Assembly: GCF_004795255.1 (NCBI RefSeq)
Contig: NZ_SSBQ01000002.1
Coordinates: forward strand, 5,366,001-5,430,000
DNA length: 64,000 bases
Direction of reading: 5' to 3'
DNA from: Streptomyces sp. RKND-216
GTDB taxonomy: Bacteria > Actinomycetota > Actinomycetes > Streptomycetales > Streptomycetaceae
Shown: piece after piece, positions 8,670 to 17,556 of the stretch
Numbering within the stretch: position 1 is the stretch's first letter
How the letters are laid out: each line of letters starts with the position of its first letter
The notes under the pieces: generated by a model
What the model was told of the DNA's origin: nothing
The model's database searches: none
The model's input: only the letters and a program-made list of their open reading frames with translations
Program-made: the position numbers and the translations under genes

Positions 8670-10090
8670 GGCACCACTTGCAGCCGAACGACCAGGACGA
8701 CCGCCGGGCCGGCCGGCCCGCGGCCGCCGAACACCACGTCCTCGACCCGGCGACCGGGGAACGCGTCGCGACGGTCCCCGCGACCACGGAGACCGGAATC
8801 AACGAGGCGGTGCGGCGCGCGAGGGCCGCCCAGTGCCGCTGGGTGGCCCTCGCCCCCGCCGACCGCGCCCGCCTGCTGCGCCGCTTCGCCGCGGTGGTCG
8901 ACCAGCACCTCGAGGAGCTGGCGCGCCTGGAGGTGCGCGAGGCCGGGCACCCAGTGGGCAACGCCCGCTGGGAGGCGGGCAACGTACGCGATCTCCTCGA
9001 CTACGCGGCGGGCGGCGTGGAGCGCCTGACCGGCAGTCAGATCCCGGTCGACGGCGGCGTGAACGTCACCTTCGCCGAACCCCTCGGCGTCGTCGCCGTC
9101 ATCGCCCCGTGGAACTTCCCCATGCCCGTCGCTGCCTGGGGCACCGCCCCCGCCCTGGCCGCCGGGAACGCCGTCCTCCTCAAACCTGCCGAGGCGACGC
9201 CGCTCACCGCTCTCCGCCTGGCCGAACTCGCCCTGGAGGCTGGGCTGCCCGAGCACCTTTTCCAGGTCGTCCCCGGTGCGGGCGAGGTCGCCGGAGCGGC
9301 GCTGGTGCGCCACCGGGACGTCGCCAAGGTCGTCTTCACCGGCTCCATCGAGGTCGGCAGGAGTGTGATGGCCGCGTGCGCGGCCCAGGTCAAACCGGTG
9401 ACCCTGGAGCTCGGGGGCAAGAGCCCCAACATCGTCTTCGCCGACGCGGATGTCGAACGCGCCGCCTCCGCCGCCCCCGGCTCGTTCCTGGACAACACCG
9501 GCCAGGACTGCTGTGCCCGCAGCCGCATCCTCGTCCAGCGCAGCGTCTACGACCGCTTCCTCGAACTCCTCGAGCCCGAGGTGAAGGGCTTCACTGTCGG
9601 CGACCCCGCCGACCCCGCCACACAGATGGGCCCGCTGATCTCCGCGGCGCAACGCGACCGCGTCGCCTCCTACGTCCCGCGCGACGCGCCCGCCCTCATC
9701 CGCGGCGAGGCCCCCGAAGGCCCCGGATTCTGGTACCCGGCGACCGTGCTGGAGGCCGGCGAGACCGACCGGACCGCGACCGAGGAGATCTTCGGACCGG
9801 TCGCCGTAGTGCTGCCCTTCGACGACGAGGCGGACGCGATCCGGCTCGCCAACGCCACGCCGTACGGCCTGTCCGGCTCGGTGTGGACCCGCGACCTCGG
9901 GCGCGCGCTGCGCGTCTCGCGCGGCGTCGCCGCCGGGAACCTCTCGGTCAACTCGCACAGCAGCGTGCGCTACTCCACCCCCTTCGGCGGCTACCGGCTC
10001 TCCGGGCTCGGCCGCGAACTCGGCCCCGGCGCGCTGGAGGCCTTCACCGAGACCAAGAACGTCTTCCTGAACACCGAGGAGCTCACGTGA
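8666..10090 (+). CDS. NAD(P)-dependent aldehyde dehydrogenase
   Basis: 474 aa, full ALDH superfamily length. Catalytic Glu248 lies in VTLELGGKSPNIVF and the nucleophile Cys282 in NTGQDCCARSR; APWNFPMP, the FTGSIEVGR nucleotide-binding loop and EEIFGPVAVVLPF are all present. The GTG start overlaps the upstream stop (GTGA); a TTG at 8678 behind TGAGG is an alternative. It probably oxidises the gamma-glutamyl aldehyde made from gamma-glutamylethanolamide to the acid; that role is inferred from operon position between the glnA4-like synthetase and an SDR dehydrogenase. The stop again overlaps the next start. Confidence 0.88.
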   Translation: MRHHLQPNDQDDRRAGRPAAAEHHVLDPATGERVATVPATTETGINEAVRRARAAQCRWVALAPADRARLLRRFAAVVDQHLEELARLEVREAGHPVGNARWEAGNVRDLLDYAAGGVERLTGSQIPVDGGVNVTFAEPLGVVAVIAPWNFPMPVAAWGTAPALAAGNAVLLKPAEATPLTALRLAELALEAGLPEHLFQVVPGAGEVAGAALVRHRDVAKVVFTGSIEVGRSVMAACAAQVKPVTLELGGKSPNIVFADADVERAASAAPGSFLDNTGQDCCARSRILVQRSVYDRFLELLEPEVKGFTVGDPADPATQMGPLISAAQRDRVASYVPRDAPALIRGEAPEGPGFWYPATVLEAGETDRTATEEIFGPVAVVLPFDDEADAIRLANATPYGLSGSVWTRDLGRALRVSRGVAAGNLSVNSHSSVRYSTPFGGYRLSGLGRELGPGALEAFTETKNVFLNTEELT

Positions 10091-10896
10091 CCGAAGCCAC
10101 GACCCCCGCCGGCACCGCGCAGGCGCCCGTCTGCCGCAGGCTGGTCGGCCGCACCGCCGTCGTCACCGGAGCGGGCAGCGGCATCGGACTCGCCGCGGTG
10201 CGCCGACTGGCCTCCGAGGGCGCGCACGTGGTGTGCGCCGACCTGGACTCCGAACGCGGCAGGGCCGCCGCCGAGGAGACCGGCGGGCTCTTCGTCGAGA
10301 CGGACGTCACCGACGAGGCCGCCGTCGAGGCGCTGTTCGCCGCCGCGTACGAGCGGTACGGCTCGGTCGACGTGGCCTTCAACAACGCGGGCATCTCGCC
10401 GCCGGACGACGACTCCATCCTCACCACCGGCCTCGACGCCTGGCAGCGGGTGCAGCAGACCAACCTCACCTCCGTCTACCTGTGCTGCCGCGCGGCGCTG
10501 CCCTACATGCGGCGGCAGGGACGCGGGTCGATCATCAACACCGCGTCGTTCGTCGCCGTGATGGGCGCCGCCACCTCGCAGATCAGCTACACCGCGTCCA
10601 AGGGCGGCGTGCTGGCCATGTCCCGGGAACTGGGCGTGCAGTTCGCCCGGGAGGGCATCCGGGTCAACGCGCTGTGCCCCGGGCCCGTCAACACCCCGCT
10701 GCTGCGCGAGCTGTTCGCGAAGGACCCGGAGCGGGCGCAGCGCCGACTGGTGCACGTGCCCGTGGGACGGTTCGCCGAGACCGAGGAGATCGCCGCCGCG
10801 GTGGCCTTCCTCGCCAGCGACGACTCCTCGTTCGTCAACGCCACCGACTTCCTCGTCGACGGCGGGATCTCCGGCGCGTATGTGACACCGTTGTGA
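10087..10896 (+). CDS. Short-chain dehydrogenase/reductase (SDR)
   Basis: 269 aa classical SDR. The cofactor-binding TGAGSGIG and the NNAG strand (VAFNNAGI) are present, with Ser154, Tyr168 and Lys172 forming the SINTASF...YTASK catalytic set and NALCPGPVNTPLL following. ADLD after the second strand suggests NAD rather than NADP. Its GTG overlaps the aldehyde dehydrogenase stop, so it is the third gene of the glnA4 operon. The obvious role is oxidation of the terminal alcohol of gamma-glutamylethanolamide to the aldehyde, upstream of the ALDH; this is inferred from context, because SDR specificity cannot be read from sequence. Confidence 0.85.
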   Translation: MTEATTPAGTAQAPVCRRLVGRTAVVTGAGSGIGLAAVRRLASEGAHVVCADLDSERGRAAAEETGGLFVETDVTDEAAVEALFAAAYERYGSVDVAFNNAGISPPDDDSILTTGLDAWQRVQQTNLTSVYLCCRAALPYMRRQGRGSIINTASFVAVMGAATSQISYTASKGGVLAMSRELGVQFAREGIRVNALCPGPVNTPLLRELFAKDPERAQRRLVHVPVGRFAETEEIAAAVAFLASDDSSFVNATDFLVDGGISGAYVTPL

Positions 10897-10941
10897 CGGC
10901 ACCGGTACCGCACGGCGGTTCGGTTCGCACAGGTGTTGCCC

Positions 10942-10947
10942 TAGTGT
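10942..10947 (+). promoter_or_regulatory. -10 box of a leaderless promoter
   Basis: TAGTGT ends 7 nt before the GTG at 10955, placing the transcription start on or near the start codon. No separate ribosome site is present. Confidence 0.5.
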
Positions 10948-10954
10948 GCTGAGG

Positions 10955-11878
10955 GTGAGCACGACGACTCCGCCCGGCTGGTACCCAGACCCAGGGCACA
11001 CAGGTTTCGGCCCCGCCCCGGAGCGCTGGTGGGACGGCGCGACGTGGACGGAACACCGCCGCGCCGCCTCCGCCGGCCCCGTGCCGCCCGGATACCCGCC
11101 GCAGGGCGGCTCCGCGCAACAGCACGGCGCCCCCGGGGGTTTCCCGCCGCCGTACCCCCGGGGCAAGCCCAAGGGGCCTCTGGCGGCGGGCATCGTCGCG
11201 GCCGTCGCCGTGGTCCTGGCGATCGTCGTGGGCGCTGTGCTCGTCGGCGGGGACGAGGGCGGGCGTGCCGCCGGTCCCGCGCCGTCCGCGTCCACCGGGC
11301 CCCCGGCGACTGAGGAGAGCACCGGACCGGACGACGACGGGTCCACGCCGGCACCGGGTGAGGAGCGCCTGCCGCTCGCGAGCGGCGTCAAGCTGCCGCT
11401 GCCGTCCGGCTGGACCCGGGTCGACGGCACCTACGGCGCCGCCGTCAACACCACCTCCTACAGCTGCCCGCTGAAGCGGGAGCGCTGCGTACGGGCCGGT
11501 GCGGCCGTGTACGTCACCCCGGAGGACGGCGACCCGGAGACCGTCGCCAAGGCCGACATCGAGGCCAACGCCGACTCCTCCTACGGCGCGGACTACTACG
11601 GCGGCATCACCTCGCACGAGGAGGTCGCCTCCGAGGCGGTCGAGGTCGCCGGCCAGGAGGGCTACCTCGTCCGCTGGAAGATCGACAACAAAGAGGACCC
11701 GGACGCCTACGTGGAGTCGGTGGCCTTCCCGCACCCGGACGGCAGCGGGCAGATGCTCGTCCTGCGGGCCGGCCTGGACATACACGACGAGGCCCCCTCG
11801 ACGGACGTCCTCGACGAACTACTCGAAGGCGTGGAGCAGGGCTCGGTCGTCGACGACGACAGCAACGAGTCGATCTGA
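10955..11878 (+). CDS. DUF2510-domain membrane protein
   Basis: 307 aa. It opens with the DUF2510 tryptophan signature PPGWYPDPG...RWWDGATWTEH, then a Pro/Gly-rich cytoplasmic linker, one transmembrane helix (GIVAAVAVVLAIVVGAVLV, about residues 80-100), a Thr/Pro/Ser-rich spacer and an extracellular domain (GVKLPLPSGWTRVDG, with CPLKRERC as a possible disulfide pair). DUF2510 is of unknown function and common in actinobacterial envelope proteins. The start is the GTG 7 nt after a -10 box; a GTG at 10946 would fall within that box. Function not assignable. Confidence 0.75.
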   Translation: MSTTTPPGWYPDPGHTGFGPAPERWWDGATWTEHRRAASAGPVPPGYPPQGGSAQQHGAPGGFPPPYPRGKPKGPLAAGIVAAVAVVLAIVVGAVLVGGDEGGRAAGPAPSASTGPPATEESTGPDDDGSTPAPGEERLPLASGVKLPLPSGWTRVDGTYGAAVNTTSYSCPLKRERCVRAGAAVYVTPEDGDPETVAKADIEANADSSYGADYYGGITSHEEVASEAVEVAGQEGYLVRWKIDNKEDPDAYVESVAFPHPDGSGQMLVLRAGLDIHDEAPSTDVLDELLEGVEQGSVVDDDSNESI

Positions 11879-11912
11879 CACGACGTCGGAGACGGAACAG
11901 CCGCGCGGGGGC

Positions 11913-13127
11913 TCAGAGGAAGGTCCGGCCCTCGCCCCGGTAGGTGGGGACGGTCGCGGTCACCCGGTCGCCCTCGATCAGGTGCAGGGTGTCGAAGCGT
12001 TCGCACAGCTCGCCCGCCTTCGCGTGGCGGAACCACACCCGGTCCCCGATCCGCAGGTCGTCCGCCGCCGTTCCCAGCAGCGGGGTCTGCACCTCTCCCG
12101 CGCCCTCCATCGGGTCGTAGTGCAGCCCGCCGGGCAGGTACGGCTGCGGCAGTCGGTCCGTTCCCGCCGCGCCGGAGGCCGGGTAGCCGCCCCCGAGGAC
12201 GGTCGCCACGCCGGCACCGGGCCGCCGCACCACCGGCAGCGCGAACAGTGCCGCCGGGCGGCCGGTGAAGGAGGTGTAGGAGTCGAAGAGGCGCGGGGTG
12301 AAGAGTCCGGATCCCGCGGCGACCTCCGTCACCGCGGGCTCCGCCGCGGTGTGCTGCACGCTGCCGGTGCCGCCGCCGTTGACGAACTCCAGACCGGGGG
12401 CGACCGCCCGCACCGCCCGGACCGCCTCTGCGCGGCGCCGGGCCAGCTCCCGCCGAGCGGTCGCCTGCATCAGCCGTATGCCCCTGCTGCGCAGCGGGCG
12501 CCCGGGCACGGCGTCCCCCACGCCCGCCACATGGCCCTCGTACCCCATCAGCCCCACCAGGGCGAACCCTGGGCGGCGCAGCACCGTACGGGCCGCCTCC
12601 GTCAGCACGGTGGGGGAGTGCAGCGGGGAACGGCGCGCCCCGACGCGCAGCCTCCCGCCCAACAGCCGCAGCGACGTGTCGAGTTCCAGACAGACCCGCA
12701 CCCGTTCACGTCCGCCGGAGCGGGCCGCGTCGATCAGGTCCAGCTGCGCCGGGTCGTCCACCATCACCGTCACCGCGGCGGCCAGGGCCGGGTCGGAGGC
12801 CAGTGCGGCGAAGCCGCCGCGGTCCGCGGACGGGTACGCCAGCAGCACGTCGTCGAAGCCCGAACGGGCCAGCCACAGCGCCTCCGCCAGTGTGAACGCC
12901 ATCACCCCGGAGAAGCCGTCACGGGCCAGCACCCGCTCCAGCAGGGCCCGGCAGCGCACCGACTTGCTCGCCACCCGCAACGGCAGGCCCCCGGCCCGGC
13001 GCTCCAGATCGGCGGCGTTGGCGTCGAAGGCGTCCAGGTCCACGACGGCCAGCGGCGCCTCGAGGTCCGCCGTGGCACGGTCGTAGCGGGCACGGACGTC
13101 GGCGAGCGGCACGGACGTATCGAACAC
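11913..13127 (-). CDS. Alanine racemase-fold PLP enzyme (amino acid deaminase/aldolase family)
   Basis: 404 aa. LAVVDLDAFDANAADLERRAGGLPLRVASKSVRC is the N-terminal TIM-barrel strand and loop of the alanine racemase/D-threonine aldolase group, with the PLP lysine in VASKS. LLAYPSAD, LELDTSLRLLGGRLRVGARRSPL, LMGYEGHVAGVGD and FVNGGGTGSVQ (phosphate-binding loop) follow; the C-terminal DRVWFRHAKAGELCERF resembles the metal-binding end of D-threonine aldolases. Probably acts on D- or beta-hydroxy amino acids. GTG 13127 was chosen because residues upstream do not resemble the family. Substrate unknown. It converges on the DUF2510 gene and is divergent from the proline-rich gene. Confidence 0.75.
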   Translation of the reverse strand: MFDTSVPLADVRARYDRATADLEAPLAVVDLDAFDANAADLERRAGGLPLRVASKSVRCRALLERVLARDGFSGVMAFTLAEALWLARSGFDDVLLAYPSADRGGFAALASDPALAAAVTVMVDDPAQLDLIDAARSGGRERVRVCLELDTSLRLLGGRLRVGARRSPLHSPTVLTEAARTVLRRPGFALVGLMGYEGHVAGVGDAVPGRPLRSRGIRLMQATARRELARRRAEAVRAVRAVAPGLEFVNGGGTGSVQHTAAEPAVTEVAAGSGLFTPRLFDSYTSFTGRPAALFALPVVRRPGAGVATVLGGGYPASGAAGTDRLPQPYLPGGLHYDPMEGAGEVQTPLLGTAADDLRIGDRVWFRHAKAGELCERFDTLHLIEGDRVTATVPTYRGEGRTFL

Positions 13128-13321
13128 GCGGGCAGCTTGCCAGAGTCCGTGCCCGCAGCACACCCCGCACCGCGGGTTGCCGGGGGTACCGGGAGGCACC
13201 GTAGAGTGACGGCGCACACCGCGTCGCACCAGCGCCGGAGTGCCGTTCGGCAGAACACCACGTCACACGTCATCCGGTCGCGCGCAGGCGTGCGCGCCGC
13301 CATGGCCGCGGGAGGGCGCGC

Positions 13322-14590
13322 ATGAGCTCGGAGGCCGGTCGCCCCCGCAACCCGCACGTGCCGCTGCCGCCCGCCGCACCTCCCCGGCCCACCGTCCCAC
13401 CGCGCCCACGGACCGCACCTCCCGCGCCCGGAGATCCGGCGCGGGAGGCGCGGTGGAACGATCCGGCGGGGAAGGGCGGGCGGCCGTCGCCCGGCGCTGA
13501 GCCGATCCCCGAGGACGAGCCCACCACCCGCGTCGCCCCCCGCACCGCGCCACGTGACGCGAGCCGTCCCGGCGCCGCCGCGAGGACGGCCACGACCCAC
13601 ACGGGCACCGCGGGGAATGCGTCTCCGGGCACGCCCGCCGCGCCGGTTCCGCCGCCACGCCCCCCGCGCCGGCCGGCCGTCCCGGCGACGCCGCCCCCAC
13701 CGTCCGCCGGAGCCCCGCCGCCCCGGCCCGCCCACCCGCCGCGCCCCGCGCCGGCGGCGCCGCTGTTCGACGACGACATCGCCGGTCCGCCCACCTTCCG
13801 GCTGCGACCCATCCGCGACGAGGAGCCACGGCGCCTCCCGATGCGCACCGTCGCGGCGGCCGCCTGCCTGGTGCTGGGCGTCGGCCTGCTGGGCGGCACC
13901 ACCGCCGGCACCCTCCTCGCCGACGACGCCGAGGCCGGACCGTCCGCGGCGCAGGCCGTCTTCGACGAGGCCCGCGGCCTGTGGCGCAACGTCCCCGTCG
14001 ACGGGCTCTTCCCCCGCACCGTCGACGGCGAGGGCGCCGGCCCCGGTGGCGCCGACCGCCGGTGGACCCGGCTCGCGGTGGCCCCCGACGGCCCCTGCCG
14101 GCAGGCCTTCGACCCCCTGCTCGCCAAGGCGGTCTCACCCGTGGGCTGTCGGCGGCTCGTCCGGGCCACCTACGCGGACGAGACCAGCACCAGCGTCGTC
14201 ACCGTCGGCCTGGTCTTCACCGAAGCCGACCGGACCGGGATGCGCGCCCTCCGGGCCCGCTTCGAGGAGGAGGGGCTCGCGGAGCGCACCGACCTGATGC
14301 CCCGCACGTTCCCGCCCCGCGGCACGGTCGCTGCCAGCTTCGGCGACGCACAGCGCGCCAGCTGGACGGTCCGCGTGCTCACCGGGGCGCCGGTGATCGT
14401 CTTTGCCGTGTCCGGGTTCGCCGACGGCCGTCCCGTGGCCGAGCCGCGTCCCGCCGACGACGCCGTCGACCCGGAGGCGACCTCTGCGCCGGCCCAGGCG
14501 GGTCTCGGTCACGACGCCCGGGGCCTGGCCGACCGCATCGAGCAGGCGCTGCGCGCCCGGCTGCCCGAGTCCGCGAAGGAAGAGAACTGA
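13322..14590 (+). CDS. Proline-rich single-pass membrane protein of unknown function
   Basis: 422 aa; ATG with GGGAGG nearby upstream. Residues 1 to about 150 are Pro/Ala/Arg rich and probably disordered in the cytoplasm. A transmembrane helix (VAAAACLVLGVGLLGGTTAGTLL) lies near residues 175-197, and the remaining 220 residues should face outward, with a possible Cys pair (PDGPCRQAF and SPVGCRRL). Its stop abuts the start of a mycosin-like protease, so the two are very likely co-translated. That arrangement recalls EccB/EccE-like partners of type VII secretion proteases, but no ESX component is recognisable here. Family not recognised; a membrane partner or substrate of the protease is a guess. 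Confidence 0.7.
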   Translation: MSSEAGRPRNPHVPLPPAAPPRPTVPPRPRTAPPAPGDPAREARWNDPAGKGGRPSPGAEPIPEDEPTTRVAPRTAPRDASRPGAAARTATTHTGTAGNASPGTPAAPVPPPRPPRRPAVPATPPPPSAGAPPPRPAHPPRPAPAAPLFDDDIAGPPTFRLRPIRDEEPRRLPMRTVAAAACLVLGVGLLGGTTAGTLLADDAEAGPSAAQAVFDEARGLWRNVPVDGLFPRTVDGEGAGPGGADRRWTRLAVAPDGPCRQAFDPLLAKAVSPVGCRRLVRATYADETSTSVVTVGLVFTEADRTGMRALRARFEEEGLAERTDLMPRTFPPRGTVAASFGDAQRASWTVRVLTGAPVIVFAVSGFADGRPVAEPRPADDAVDPEATSAPAQAGLGHDARGLADRIEQALRARLPESAKEEN

Positions 14591-15841
14591 ATGGACCGCC
14601 TCGCCGGGCCCCCGACAGCCGACACTCCCTCCGGCGCCTCCTCCGGCACCGCCGGCGGTGCCGTCACGGGCACAGCGGCGGTCCGCCGCGCCGCGGCGCT
14701 GCTGGCGGCCGTCGCCCTAGTGGCCGTGCCACTCACCTCCGACACAGCGCACGCGGCCGGGGAGGGGCTCCAGGACCGACAGTGGGGCCTGGCCACCGTC
14801 AACGTCCGCGAGGCCTGGGAGACCACCCGGGGCGAGGGCGTCACCGTGGCCGTCCTCGACACGGGCGTCGATGCCACCCACCCCGATCTCACCGGCTCGG
14901 TGCTGGAGGGGAAGGACCTCGTCGGCTTCGGCGCGCAGCGCGGCGACCCCGCCTGGGCGCGCCACGGTACCGCGATGGCCGGCGTCATCGCCGGCCACGG
15001 CCACGACACGGGCGACGCGCACGGAGTGCTGGGCGTCGCGCCCGGCGCGAAGATCCTGCCGGTGCGGGTACTGCTGGAAGAGGACGACGCCGCCCGCGAC
15101 GAGGCCCGCCGCACCCGCGGCGACGCCCTGGCCGAGGGCATCCGCTGGGCCGCGGACAACGGCGCGGACGTCATCAACCTCTCCCTCGGCGACGACAGCG
15201 ACTCCGCGCACCCCGACCCGCAGCAGGACGCCGCCGTCCGCTACGCGCTGCGCAAGGGCGTCGTGGTCGTCGCCTCCGCCGGCAACGACGGCAAGGACGG
15301 CGACCACGTCTCCTACCCGGCCGCCTACCCCGGCGTGATCGCCGTCACCGCCGTCGATGAGAACGGCCGCCGGGCCGACTTCTCCACCCGCCGCTGGTAC
15401 GCCACCGTGGCCGCACCCGGCGACGACGTGATCATCACCGAACCCGACCGCCTCTACTACGAGGGCTGGGGGACCAGCGTCGCTGCGGCCTTCGTCTCCG
15501 GCGCCGCCGCCCTCGTCACCGCCGCCCATCCCGACCTCACGCCCGCCCAGGTCAGGCAACTCCTCGCGGACACCGCGCAGAACACGCCGCCGGGCGGCCG
15601 CAGCGACGCGCTCGGCACCGGCGTCGTCGACGCTGCCGCGGCCATCGAGATGGGCGCCACCGTCCGGCCGCAGTCCCTCGAGAAGGGCGTGCAGCCCTAC
15701 CCCGAGCGCTACTTCGGCGCCGGGCCGGACGACACCTCGGGCGGCTTCGATTGGCTCGCGCTGACCGGCGCCGCCTGCGGCGCGCTCCTCATCGCGGGGG
15801 CCGTCGCCCTCCAGCGGGGTGCCCGGAGCCGGACCCGCTGA
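14591..15841 (+). CDS. Membrane-anchored subtilisin-family serine protease, mycosin (MycP)-like
   Basis: 416 aa, ATG directly after the previous stop. A signal/anchor (AALLAAVALVAVPLTSDTAHA) precedes an S8 domain whose triad is intact: Asp90 (VAVLDTGVD), His125 (RHGTAMAG), Ser296 (WGTSVAAAFVSG), with oxyanion Asn232 in SAGND. A C-terminal transmembrane helix (LALTGAACGALLIAGAVAL) and basic tail give the secreted-domain, C-terminal-anchor layout of type VII secretion mycosins. Ala-rich GTSVAA replaces the more usual GTSMAAP. The only neighbour it is coupled to is the proline-rich membrane protein; no WXG100 or EccC gene is in view, so a role in ESX secretion is unproven. Confidence 0.85.
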   Translation: MDRLAGPPTADTPSGASSGTAGGAVTGTAAVRRAAALLAAVALVAVPLTSDTAHAAGEGLQDRQWGLATVNVREAWETTRGEGVTVAVLDTGVDATHPDLTGSVLEGKDLVGFGAQRGDPAWARHGTAMAGVIAGHGHDTGDAHGVLGVAPGAKILPVRVLLEEDDAARDEARRTRGDALAEGIRWAADNGADVINLSLGDDSDSAHPDPQQDAAVRYALRKGVVVVASAGNDGKDGDHVSYPAAYPGVIAVTAVDENGRRADFSTRRWYATVAAPGDDVIITEPDRLYYEGWGTSVAAAFVSGAAALVTAAHPDLTPAQVRQLLADTAQNTPPGGRSDALGTGVVDAAAAIEMGATVRPQSLEKGVQPYPERYFGAGPDDTSGGFDWLALTGAACGALLIAGAVALQRGARSRTR

Positions 15842-15852
15842 CCCCGTCCGGT

Positions 15853-15858
15853 TAGCCT
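15853..15858 (+). promoter_or_regulatory. -10 box of a leaderless promoter
   Basis: TAGCCT ends 7 nt before GTG 15866, which decides that start over the in-frame GTG at 15860. Confidence 0.45.
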
Positions 15859-15865
15859 CGTGTCC

Positions 15866-16606
15866 GTGGCGCTCAAGAACATTCCCGATCCCGGCTTCTC
15901 CGGTGACGACGGCCGGGCCGACCCGGTCCTCGCCGACGCCCTCGCCGCCTGGCGGCAGGACCCCGCGCGGGAGGACGCGCTGCTGGACGCACTGCGCGGC
16001 GCGCGGCTGCTGGTGCCCGTCGTCGCCGTTCTGGGTGAGGCGGAGACCGGCACGGACGGACTGCGCCGCGACAAGTCCAGCGACATGGCCGTCCCCACCC
16101 TGAACGCCCCCGGCGGCCGTCGTGCCCTGCCGGCCTTCACCTCCAGCGAGACCCTGGCGCGCTGGCAGCCCGACGCCCGTCCGGTCGCCGTCCCGCTCCG
16201 CCAGGCGCTGCTCGCGGCCGCCCACGAGGGCGCCGACACCGTGGTACTGGACCTCGCCGGCCCGGTCCCGTACGAACTGACGGGCGCCGCGCTGCGCGGA
16301 CTCGCGGCGGGCGGCGCCGACCGCCCCCGGCCCCTCGACGACGCGGACGTCGCCGACGCCCTGCGCCGGGTGCTCGCCGCCGAGCAGGCGGTTCACGGCG
16401 CGTACCTGCTGCCGCCCCGCGGCGACACCGACGGCACGCTCGCCGTGGCTCTCGCCCCGGACGCCGACCCCGCTGCCGCGGCACGCCGGATGGCCACCGC
16501 ACTGGCCGCCGACGAGACGCTGCGCGCCGCACTGGTACGAGGGCTGGACCTGGCGGTCCTCCCGGCCGGCAGCGGCTTCCCCGAGAACGCCCTCTACCGG
16601 AGGTGA
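15866..16606 (+). CDS. SseB-family protein
   Basis: 246 aa. The sequence RLLVPVVAVLGE, then DMAVPTLNAPGGRRALPAFTSSETLARWQPDARPVAVP and TVVLDLAGP is the SseB N-terminal domain as found in streptomycetes, where a protein of this family sits near infC. The C-terminal half is Ala-rich and helical. SseB domains have no firmly established biochemical role; in enterobacteria the founding member affects serine-sensitivity. No signal peptide or transmembrane segment, so cytoplasmic. Start GTG is chosen from the leaderless -10 spacing. It is probably an independent unit, as the aquaporin downstream has its own ribosome site 138 nt later. Confidence 0.75.
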   Translation: MALKNIPDPGFSGDDGRADPVLADALAAWRQDPAREDALLDALRGARLLVPVVAVLGEAETGTDGLRRDKSSDMAVPTLNAPGGRRALPAFTSSETLARWQPDARPVAVPLRQALLAAAHEGADTVVLDLAGPVPYELTGAALRGLAAGGADRPRPLDDADVADALRRVLAAEQAVHGAYLLPPRGDTDGTLAVALAPDADPAAAARRMATALAADETLRAALVRGLDLAVLPAGSGFPENALYRR

Positions 16607-16744
16607 CGGCGGACACCGGAACGGCGGCGGACGGCCGCCGACGGACGCGCCACCCGCTTGGCGCGCTGCACATGCGTGCCGCGCCGGCCGGACCGACACT
16701 CGGGGACACATCGCGATCTTCGATCGTCCCCGACGGGAGGCGTC

Positions 16745-17497
16745 ATGCGGGCGGAGACCCTGACCGTGACGGACACGCGGCCGCTGGTCGCCGAATGCCT
16801 GGGAACCGGCCTGCTGGTCTTCTTCGGCGTCGGCGCCGCCGTCGTGGCCGGCGAGTACATCGGCACCCTTGGCATCGCCCTCACCTTCGGTCTGACCATG
16901 CTGGCGCTCGCCTACGCCCTGGGCTCCCTCTCGGGTGCCAACCTCAACCCTGCCGTCACCCTGGGCATGCTGGTGGCCCGCCGCATCGACGTGACCACCG
17001 CGGTGCGGTACTGGGTCGCGCAGCTCGTCGGCGCGATTCTGGGCGCCCTGCTGCTGTTCCTGGTCGCCCACCAGATCCCCGACCTGGAGATCGGCGAACG
17101 CTTCGGCACCAACGGCTTCGGCGACCGCTCGGCCGTCCAGCTCAACACCTTCGGCGCCCTCGTCACGGAGATCGTGCTGACGTTCCTGCTGGTCTACGTG
17201 TGGCTGTCGGTCACCCACCGGCTCGCGGTGACCGGCGTCGACGGCGTACCGATCGGACTGGCGCTCGCCGCGGTGCACCTGATCGGCATCCCGCTGACCG
17301 GCGCCTCGGTCAACCCGGCGCGCAGCCTGGCGCCCGCGCTGTTCGCGGGCGGCGCCGCGCTGACCCAGGTGTGGTTGTTCCTGGTGGCTCCGCTGGCCGG
17401 CGGGGCGCTGGCGGCGCTCGTCCATCGCCTGACGCACCCGCAGGACGAAGTGGGCCACCGGGAGGGTCTGCTGCCGGGCGACGACGTGCGCGCCTGA
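16745..17497 (+). CDS. Aquaporin / MIP-family channel
   Basis: 250 aa; ATG with GGGAGG 4 nt upstream. Six transmembrane segments and two half-helices carry the paired pore motifs NPA at residues 68-70 (GANLNPAVTLG) and 190-192 (ASVNPARSLAPAL). VTEIVLTFLLVYVWLSV and the inverted repeat architecture are typical. Arg193 after the second NPA is the selectivity-filter arginine. No Asp follows the second NPA (NPAR-S rather than the GlpF NPARD), which points to a water channel rather than a glycerol facilitator. The gene ends convergent to a DUF1844 gene. Confidence 0.9.
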   Translation: MRAETLTVTDTRPLVAECLGTGLLVFFGVGAAVVAGEYIGTLGIALTFGLTMLALAYALGSLSGANLNPAVTLGMLVARRIDVTTAVRYWVAQLVGAILGALLLFLVAHQIPDLEIGERFGTNGFGDRSAVQLNTFGALVTEIVLTFLLVYVWLSVTHRLAVTGVDGVPIGLALAAVHLIGIPLTGASVNPARSLAPALFAGGAALTQVWLFLVAPLAGGALAALVHRLTHPQDEVGHREGLLPGDDVRA

Positions 17498-17524
17498 GAG
17501 GCACCCCCGGAGTCCTCGCCGCCG

Positions 17525-17546
17525 CGGTCCCGGCGTGGTGGGACCG
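17525..17546. terminator. Hairpin between convergent aquaporin and DUF1844 genes
   Basis: CGGTCCC (17525-17531), 8-nt loop, GGGACCG (17540-17546): a perfect 7-bp stem that can work on both strands. Confidence 0.45.
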
Positions 17547-17556
17547 TCGGCCGGCT

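Noticed and set aside
13270..14169. Large reverse-strand frames opposite the proline-rich protein gene
   Set aside because: They are antisense to low-complexity Pro/Ala codons and have no ribosome site or domain.
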